Assembly: GCA_018061965.1 (NCBI GenBank)
Contig: JAGOTG010000015.1
Span: 14,701 to 56,958, forward strand
Reading direction: 5' to 3'
Source: Legionellaceae bacterium
GTDB taxonomy: Bacteria; Pseudomonadota; Gammaproteobacteria; Legionellales; Legionellaceae
DNA length: 42,258 nt
How positions within the stretch are numbered: the stretch's first letter is position 1; the number at the start of each line of letters is the position of its first letter. The translations under genes and the position numbers were made by a program. Below are positions 18,033 to 25,200 of the stretch, piece after piece. The notes under the pieces were generated by a model. That model saw only the letters and a program-made list of their open reading frames with translations, was not told the DNA's origin and searched no databases.

Positions 18033-19613
18033 TTGAAAAATATATTCCTTTTAAACCAGATTACTCTAGCTTTGATGATACCAAGTATGGCCTTTGCAGC
18101 AAATATAACAAATCAAATAGCAGGGGTAGGGCCTGGTGGTTCAATCAAACCTTACTTTTGCATTCAAAACGAGGCTAAAGAAATTACGTCAGTGGCACCT
18201 GGGCAAACGGTAGATGGTAATGCCGCATCAGGCAATCAATACTACGCGGGGGGCAGTTTACGATTTAATGGTTGTTCAACTGCAGATACTTATTTAGGAT
18301 ATTTAGGTGTTTCATTGAGCGCAGATGGCACCAACAACAGTATTAGCAGCTACACGCCACCAGGAGGCGGAGTGCATGTTAGTTATTCTAATCCTAGTGT
18401 CAACAGTTCAGGCGTATTATCTGGCGCGATTGTTTTTACACCGATTGATATCAATAGCACTTTGGTCAAAGCGCCCACCACCATCCCTACATGGCAATTT
18501 GCTGGGGTGAACTTGTCAGGTTTAGAGTTTGATAAAGTGGTCAATGCAACGGTAATTCCCAATTTATCGATTACAGATCAGAGCACTTCTGCCTCAGATC
18601 TTGCTAATACCACTACTTTTATTCAAGGAGGCATCAATACTGTTCGTGTCCCGATGAGTTGGGACTACTTACAAATGGATGGTGCTGGAAAGGGCATTAT
18701 TAGTACTGAGTACTACGTTAATTTTGTCCGGCCATTAATTGCAACCTTAACTCAAGCCCATGTCTATACTATTATCGATATGCATGCTTATATGCGCTAT
18801 TCGATTTATGGGAAGGAATACTCTGGTTGCGGAGCTCAGGGCCCTTGTCCCGATGGAACGTTAGAAATTGATTCTACTGCTTATCAATCAGTTTGGGGAC
18901 AATTAGTAGATTTATTACAAAACGATAAAGATATTGATATGAAGTATGTAGTACTAGATTTGATGAATGAACCGGTAAGTGTGCCTGATGATTCTGTTTT
19001 TACAATTCAAACCGACTTAATTAAATTGCTACGCGGTAAAAATTATACGGGCCCTATTATGGTTGAAGGAAATGCTTGGACTGGATTGCATTCTTGGACA
19101 ACAGAAATGTGGACTGGTTCAAATGGTACTAAATATACGAATGAAACGCTGTTCACCAGAGATAATTTTACCAAAGCCGGTATTACTGATTTATCTAATA
19201 TTTTTATTAACGTTCATCAATATTTAGACAGTAACTATAGTGGCACTGGAAATAGTTGTCAAAGCGATCTCAGTACAAAAGGGCCGGATGGTTTTAATTT
19301 GGATGCTTTTGTTACGTATCTCAAAAACAATCAACTAAAAGCCATTGTAACAGAGTTTGGGGCAGGAAATGACGCCACCTCTTGCAAACAACCCTTGACA
19401 GATTTTGTACAATATTTAAAAGATAATGCAGTGGGTGACAAAGACTATGGATTTGTAGGTTGGACCGCGTGGTCTACTGGTCACGGTTGGGGAGACAGTT
19501 ACAATTTATTAGTGACTCCGAGCTCTTATCAATGGGGTGTTCTTGGCGGATTTTTAAACGCACCAGCTAGTGCTCATCAAAAGCATCTGGTTTCAACCAA
19601 AGTACAAAACTAG
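18033..19613 (+). CDS. Secreted glycoside hydrolase family 5 (cellulase-like)
   Basis: A 526-aa exported GH5 enzyme. TTG at 18033 is the best start: GGAG lies 8 nt upstream and the product begins with a clean signal peptide (basic Lys2, hydrophobic core, cleavage near PSMAFA at 17-22). The frame extends back to ATG 18018 or GTG 18006, which would spoil the signal. Residues about 25-150 form a Gly/Ser-rich beta-type domain I cannot name. The GH5 barrel follows: INTVRVPMSWDY, IIDMHAYMRY, acid/base Glu313 in DLMNEP, nucleophile Glu441 in IVTEFGAG, and VGWTAWSTGHGWG. It likely cuts beta-1,4-glucans outside the cell. It stands alone between direct repeats with its own terminator, which suggests acquisition by transfer. 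Confidence 0.92.
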   Translation: MKNIFLLNQITLALMIPSMAFAANITNQIAGVGPGGSIKPYFCIQNEAKEITSVAPGQTVDGNAASGNQYYAGGSLRFNGCSTADTYLGYLGVSLSADGTNNSISSYTPPGGGVHVSYSNPSVNSSGVLSGAIVFTPIDINSTLVKAPTTIPTWQFAGVNLSGLEFDKVVNATVIPNLSITDQSTSASDLANTTTFIQGGINTVRVPMSWDYLQMDGAGKGIISTEYYVNFVRPLIATLTQAHVYTIIDMHAYMRYSIYGKEYSGCGAQGPCPDGTLEIDSTAYQSVWGQLVDLLQNDKDIDMKYVVLDLMNEPVSVPDDSVFTIQTDLIKLLRGKNYTGPIMVEGNAWTGLHSWTTEMWTGSNGTKYTNETLFTRDNFTKAGITDLSNIFINVHQYLDSNYSGTGNSCQSDLSTKGPDGFNLDAFVTYLKNNQLKAIVTEFGAGNDATSCKQPLTDFVQYLKDNAVGDKDYGFVGWTAWSTGHGWGDSYNLLVTPSSYQWGVLGGFLNAPASAHQKHLVSTKVQN

Positions 19614-19627
19614 CAATCGTATGATAG

Positions 19628-19663
19628 CCCGCAAGCAGTGTAGCGACTTGCGGGTTTATTCTT
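19628..19663 (+). terminator. Rho-independent terminator of GH5 gene
   Basis: CCCGCAAG (19628-19635) and CTTGCGGG (19647-19654) make a perfect 8-bp stem with an 11-nt loop, followed by TTTATTCTT. It starts 14 bp after the GH5 stop. Confidence 0.88.
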
Positions 19664-19846
19664 CATGAACATTCTCATACCGTGCCTGTTGTAGGATATT
19701 CCTCGCTATGCCCAGAATCTTGGCGATTGCCACAAACTTTCTACACAAATTAATTGCCCATTAATTATCCTGATCCAATAGGTATATGCCGCTTTAAAAT
19801 GATATACATAGAGATGTTTAATTTTTTTATAGATGCGCTTCCCTAA

Positions 19847-19944
19847 ATGAATTTATTGGTTGGCTTCATTTTGATGGAGTATGCATTAAGGGAAAAATGC
19901 CTGTTTCAAAATCGAAGTTATTCATTTGCACTGGTACTATGATT
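19847..19944 (+). repeat. Direct repeat copy 2 (98 bp), downstream of GH5 gene
   Basis: Second copy of the element at 17811-17908, same orientation, about 92% identical by eye. Here its internal frame runs 31 codons (MNLLVGFILMEYALRE...) but lacks a Shine-Dalgarno. It ends about 240 bp upstream of the 96-aa gene. Confidence 0.8.
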
Positions 19945-20131
19945 ATTGGTCGGAGCCCAGATCGATTAGGCTATTTCATTGATGGTCCTAATTTTAAACG
20001 TTGGTTACTGAATCATGAATAATCTTTTTTGGCTTAATAATTTTTAAGGTAGTGCATTCATTATCTGAATATCAATAAGTTTTCAACTTAGTGATAGTGA
20101 GCCATAAAAATAGTATCTGTTTAATATCGTT

Positions 20132-20141
20132 TTGATATAAT
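20132..20141 (+). promoter_or_regulatory. Putative -10 of the 96-aa gene
   Basis: TATAAT at 20136-20141 within TTTTGATATAAT, about 42 nt before the ATG. The -35 is weak. The same 12-mer precedes the next gene (20663-20674). Confidence 0.4.
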
Positions 20142-20182
20142 GACTTCGACATTAATGCATTTCATTGAGTTATGGAGGCAAT

Positions 20183-20473
20183 ATGCTATCAAGATTAGGA
20201 CGTACACTGTCTACACCAGATCGGAGTAACGACGACGCGGTGGCTAAGGAAATTTTTTTGTCGAATAAGCGAAGTGAGATTGATACCATGATGTTAAATG
20301 GTGATATTACAGAAGCTCAGGCGCAAACTATTGGTGATGCGATCAATTATTATGTTCAATTTAATGGTGGAAATACGCGTGGTGGATTTGAAAGAGGTTT
20401 AACACAACTTATTGAAACTCAGTTTAGAGACTTGTTGCAAACGACAAACACCATTTCTTCCTCTAGCAATTAA
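20183..20473 (+). CDS. Hypothetical 96-aa protein
   Basis: Small soluble protein of unknown function. The ATG at 20183 has a strong Shine-Dalgarno (GGAGG, 4 nt spacing) and a consensus -10 about 42 nt upstream; an in-frame TTG at 20165 is less likely. The sequence is mostly helical and polar (DAVAKEIFLSNKRSEIDTMM, then ITEAQAQTIGDAINYYVQF), with a Ser/Thr-rich tail (TTNTISSSSN). No signal peptide, membrane segment or known motif is visible. It stands alone, just after direct repeat copy 2. A small secreted effector or a toxin-antitoxin component are untested possibilities. Confidence 0.7.
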   Translation: MLSRLGRTLSTPDRSNDDAVAKEIFLSNKRSEIDTMMLNGDITEAQAQTIGDAINYYVQFNGGNTRGGFERGLTQLIETQFRDLLQTTNTISSSSN

Positions 20474-20662
20474 TACCCTGGTCGTAAAATGTATTTTGAA
20501 TCAATTATCAGACAAGGCTCCCTACTAAAGTTAACCATCTTCCAGTTGTAAGGATGGTCTTGCAGCCAAGTAATAAATTCATTGTTGAGGTAATTCGCTC
20601 TACTATGAACAGTTGTATTATAAAGCTCTGTGTTATTTCTGGTTCAGTTGCAAAAAACCGTT

Positions 20663-20674
20663 TTTTGATATAAT
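20663..20674 (+). promoter_or_regulatory. Putative -10 of the cysteine-rich protein gene
   Basis: TTTTGATATAAT, identical to the element before the 96-aa gene. A possible -35, TTGCAA, lies at 20648-20653 with a short 15-bp spacer. Confidence 0.4.
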
Positions 20675-20739
20675 TTTATAGTATATTGTGTGGATGTTAG
20701 TAATTTAAGATATAGGCCACTACAAAAAGGAGCGCTTTA

Positions 20740-20808
20740 ATGCCATCAAGCCATCAAGCGATTCTTCCTAACTTGTTTTGCCATGCCTATTTTGGCAGTT
20801 TTTTTTAG
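20740..20808 (+). other. Out-of-frame start of the cysteine-rich protein gene, with 8-bp tandem repeat
   Basis: An excellent ribosome site (AAGGAG, 7 nt spacing) points to ATG 20740, but that frame stops after 22 codons (TAG at 20806). The frame holding the secreted protein is shifted by one. Directly after the ATG, GCCATCAA occurs twice in tandem (20742-20749, 20750-20757). A third copy would join the ATG in frame to a full signal peptide (AIKRFFLTCFAMPILAVFF). Confidence 0.55.
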
Positions 20809-21115
20809 CTCAATAGCCTTTAGTAACAGTTGTTCAAATTATACGGCAGGATATTGTCCTAACTACAACGGCAACCAGCAGGAATGCATAAAACATTATC
20901 AAAAAACAGGAGGGCAACCAACTTCCTGTACAAGTAAAAAAGCGAAAAATCCAACGGATTGCAGCGCTGCTGGTGGGCAATGGCAACTTGTGCCAAGGCA
21001 TGGTGAGAATGAGGAGCCACGGCAGATGAAAGGAACATACGATTGTACTACTAACAATGTGACGTGCACATACAAGAACGGTTGCTACGGCAATGGATCA
21101 ACATGCACCCCATAG
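20783..21115 (+). CDS. Small secreted cysteine-rich protein
   Basis: About 110 aa from the first in-frame ATG (20783). The beginning MPILAVFFSSIAFS is the hydrophobic part of a signal peptide whose basic start (IKRFFLTCFA) is encoded just upstream in the same frame but without an ATG. The mature part has nine cysteines in spaced pairs (CSNYTAGYC, DCTTNNVTCTYKNGC) and is rich in Asn, Gly and Thr, so it is probably a disulfide-bonded exported protein. I do not recognise the family. As sequenced, the ribosome site serves another frame (see 20740), so the gene may be switched off, mutated or wrongly assembled. Confidence 0.6.
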   Translation: MPILAVFFSSIAFSNSCSNYTAGYCPNYNGNQQECIKHYQKTGGQPTSCTSKKAKNPTDCSAAGGQWQLVPRHGENEEPRQMKGTYDCTTNNVTCTYKNGCYGNGSTCTP

Positions 21116-21389
21116 AAGAGTTTACGGGGTAAGGATTGCACTACCTCGTGTGCCACAATCGATTTGATTTTATATCACCACCCATATCCGGGGGAAGTAA
21201 GGATACTTGTGACACTCTTCTTAGAGGGCTAAGTAATACTGACCACGTCAAACCACTCAAAATAATTAGCGTCTATTCAGACACTGATATCCCGGGAAAT
21301 TCGGCATACAAACAAAAATCTGATATGCCACAAGAGTAACTCTTTAACCAATCGACTCATATTTATTACTCATGGGGGCTTAGAAATAT

Positions 21390-22079
21390 ATGCTACACAA
21401 GGAATATCATAGAGTTCACAGAATCGGCTGGTTACGTGCTGCAGTATTGGGAGCAAATGACGGCATTATCTCTACAGCGAGCTTATTGATTGGTGTTGCT
21501 GCTGCTCATACACCCTATACTGGAATATTTGTAGCAGGGATTGCAGGATTAATTGCTGGTGCTATGTCTATGGCGGCAGGCGAATATATATCAGTAAGCT
21601 CTCAAGCAGATACCGAAAAAGCTGCTTTAAAACTTGAAGGAGAGGAACTCAAGGAAAATTTACCCAATGAAATAGAAGAACTAACCACTATTTATATTGA
21701 GCGTGGATTGCAGCGTGATTTTGCTAAGAAGGTTGTAAAGCAATTGATGGCTAGGGATGCATTAGGCGCACATGCTCGCGACGAGCTTGGTATTACAGAA
21801 GTAACCAGTGCACGGCCACTGCAGGCAGCAATATTTTCCGCTTGTAGTTTCACTATCGGTGCACTATTACCGCTATTAATCATTTTTATTGTTCCTATAG
21901 CCTACCTTATTCCATCTGTATCGATAATGGCGGTTCTATTTTTAGCATTACTTGGAGCAATTGCCGCAAAGGTTGGTGGTGCTAGAATAATATTAGGATC
22001 ATTGCGCGTTGTCATCTGGGGGGCAATCGCGATGTTTATAAGTGCGGGTATTGGCTCGCTATTAGGTATAGCCGTATAA
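21390..22079 (+). CDS. VIT1/CCC1 family metal transporter
   Basis: A 229-aa membrane protein of the VIT/CCC1 family, which moves Fe2+ or Mn2+ across membranes. The family signature is clear: WLRAAVLGANDGIISTASLL in the first helix and AGAMSMAAGEYISVSSQADT in the second. A charged helical loop (about 70-130, including DALGAHARDELGI) that normally forms the cytoplasmic metal-binding region follows, then three more hydrophobic helices. The ATG is at 21390 with only a poorly spaced purine run upstream. The gene stands alone on the plus strand and converges with the WD40 operon. Confidence 0.93.
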   Translation: MLHKEYHRVHRIGWLRAAVLGANDGIISTASLLIGVAAAHTPYTGIFVAGIAGLIAGAMSMAAGEYISVSSQADTEKAALKLEGEELKENLPNEIEELTTIYIERGLQRDFAKKVVKQLMARDALGAHARDELGITEVTSARPLQAAIFSACSFTIGALLPLLIIFIVPIAYLIPSVSIMAVLFLALLGAIAAKVGGARIILGSLRVVIWGAIAMFISAGIGSLLGIAV

Positions 22080-22272
22080 AATACGACTATGAGTGATAGA
22101 TTTAATCAAGCAAAAGAGCCTCATCTATGCCTTAGGTTGAGAGTAAGAACCAAAGTTTTTAGATGTTTTTCATTAGACTTGTTGCATAACTGAGTGTATG
22201 CATTTGCTTGACCACGTCATTAGTCCCAGGCCACTTTGACAATCTGCTAACATCGACTTTGAAAAGTGACAC

Positions 22273-25200
22273 CTATCGATTCATGTGGCTGCTCAGCGGT
22301 GAAGTGGTTATAGATGAAAGTACAATACTACTCTCTCTCGGCTCCTCATTACGGGGCCGTCTTAACCCATTAGGGCTTTGAAAAAAGGTACCACAATAAT
22401 CAATTGCTGCAACGATAGGTGTTCCTACAACAATACAAGGACAGCAGCAACATAACAAAAGAATCACAGCAGTCGTATTTCTTTCTGTATCTTCTTGTCG
22501 ATTGATCGCGACCTCAACTTCAACTTCAACGTCAACCGCAACTTCAACCGGATGATTAGATCGTATAAAAAAGGTAGGGCTGATGTTTTTTTGAGCTCTC
22601 CCTGATCTTGTCTTTTCTTTTTGTTGGAGAGTTGTCTCATCAGAGTGTTCAGAATGATGAGACTTATCCAGATCATCAGAATCATCAGTTGCCCATGCAT
22701 TCATCATTGCGGCAATCATATCTTCCATAGAAAATCCAGGGATTCCGGATGACTGATGATGCGGACTCGCAGACAACATTTCGACGTTGGGCATCGGCTC
22801 GTGTTTAGGAGTAAACATATGAATCTTATTATTATTTTGTAAGCTAACGGCGAGCATGCCTGAGCTGCTAAACGTAACAGCGGAAACGGCTGCTCCCAAA
22901 TCAATAACGGCATATAGTTGCTCACTGCTGACGGTCCACAGTCGAACTGTATTGTCTATGCTTCCTGAAGCCAACATCAATCCATCTGGACTAAACACGA
23001 CGCTATAAATATCAGCACGATGCCCCTCCAGCAGAGTCTGTCCCATAACGTAGCCTCCAGGGGCTATCGTTGATAAACAGACCATCGGATTTTTTTCCCC
23101 AGCCCCTGATGCTAAGTGTAAGCCATCTGGACTAAAAGCGACGCTCCACACCGTGTCGCCATGCACATTAATGGTTCCTCGAGGCCCCTGCGGAATAAAC
23201 GTAGTTTGTAAGTCCCACAGCTGTACAGTTTGATCTTTACTTCCTGATGCTAACAAACAACTATCAGGGCTGAATGCAATGGCTTGAACATCGTGGATAT
23301 TTTTTTCAAATACCGCCCAACAACCTCTAATGTCTCCAGAGAGAAGTAATGCTCTATCCGCTCTAATGAGTAGAATCGAATGACTATCTGCCCAAGCTAA
23401 CAGTTTTCCGTCTGGACTGAATAAAACATTTTGTCTACTATCTGCATCGCCTTTTGCTGTCCAGGCACAGAGAAATTTTCCTGTTGACACATCCCAAAGA
23501 CAAATATCAGATGGCACCTGATATTTGTCTTTTTGGTCATCCCATTCACCATTTGGAAAATTTGAATCACGACGCCCCCTCGCTCTTGTAGCAATCAATT
23601 GGTTATCTGGACTAAATACCACACTGCATACTTTTCCGTGGTGAAATCCTCTTTTCGCAATGAGTTGATTAGACTCTACATTCCATAAGCGAGTGATTTT
23701 ATCACTGCCCCCTGATACCAACAGTTGGCTATCTGAACTAAAAGCCATGCTTGATATTCCACCCGTTGCTTGAGATCTAAATGTGGTATGATTTGAAAAG
23801 AGTGAGGTTGGATAAAATTGAGAGGCAGTTGTTGCCAATTCCTTCAGTTCAGCCGTTTTTTCTTGAAAGAAAAAAGCATCCGAATGCAACCGACTTGCTT
23901 CTTCATCTACTTCAGGAATGATGACCTCACTTTCGATAGGTCTAGCGTTATTTCCCTGTGTTAATAACAGTTGGTTCGGTTCAGAAAGCCCGAGTGCTGT
24001 TTCAATATTAATTCCTTGCGTTGCTAGAATAGGCGTTGTCGTTTTCATCAAGAGATACGTCAATTTTTCGTTCATATATTTTGGTATAAATAGGCGAATG
24101 GCTTGATCATCTGTTCCCACCACTAATGTTTTTAAATGATTAAACGCAATGCAAAGCGCTGCAACTTGTAATTCAATCACATACAGCATGTGCCAATGAT
24201 TAGTCGCCCATATCCGAACCGTCTTATCAACGCTTGCAGAGGCTAGTAATTGACCATCCAAACTAAACGTACTATTCAACACACTGGCTTTATGACCCAT
24301 CAGTGTTATCATACGACGTCCTGTGTTAACGTCCCAAATTCTTATTGAAAAATCACCCTCATCACTTAAACTATGCTCAACGGTTGGAGTATCAAATCTT
24401 TTTATTGAACTTACAATGCCAGAATTTGATGCCAATAATGCTCCACTCGGATTAAAAGTTACTCCAAAAACAGCGGATGTGTGTCCTCTCAATAACGTTA
24501 AAAATTGTTTCGTTGCTACATTCCATAATCCTATCATGCCATCTCTACAGGCCGAGGCTAATAAGTCGCTGCTGGGGTTAAACGTCACCCATTGCACTTC
24601 TTGGTCATGCCCCTTTAACTCTGATAGAACATGACTTGGGCCATCAGGATTCATAGTGGCTATTTGTATTTCTTTTTTATCTCCCCACGCCAGAAAGCGA
24701 CCGTTTTGACTGAATGAAACATTATAATGCATGTGTTCACCATTGACGGACCAGCTTGAAAACAGTTGACCTGTTTCTAGAGCCCAGAGTGAAATCACGC
24801 CTCCCGTATTTTTATCAGTCACTCGCACGATAGTAACGCCCTCAGCATTGACCATGTAACGATCCCAACTTCTTGAAGCAAGATATTTTCCATCTGGACT
24901 AAACGCAACACTAATGATCCAATTATTGATAGAGCCCTTATGTTCTAACATATCACGACGGATTAAAGGCTGGTTGTCATAGATATCCCAGAGTTGCGCT
25001 GTATTATCGCCACCTCCAGAAGCTAATCGTCCCTGTTGATTAAAGCTAAGACTATAAATGCTTTTTGTATGTCCATATTTTTTGATTTGACTTGATGCAG
25101 ATAATTCTTGATCTAATTCCCAGTGTCTAAGTGTATGGTCTTTACTGGCAGACGTTAATACTTTACCATTTGTACTAAAACTCAGGCTCTTCACCGTGCT

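Larger units (their letters stand above)
19664..20182. other. Intergenic region after GH5 gene
   Basis: About 520 bp. It holds direct repeat copy 2 and, near its right end, the promoter-like TATAAT at 20136-20141. I see no other gene. Confidence 0.5.

Noticed and set aside
21136..21339. 67-codon plus-strand frame beginning with TTG after the Cys-rich gene
   Set aside because: No ATG and no ribosome site, and the composition does not look like a protein; the 270-bp gap before the VIT gene appears noncoding.
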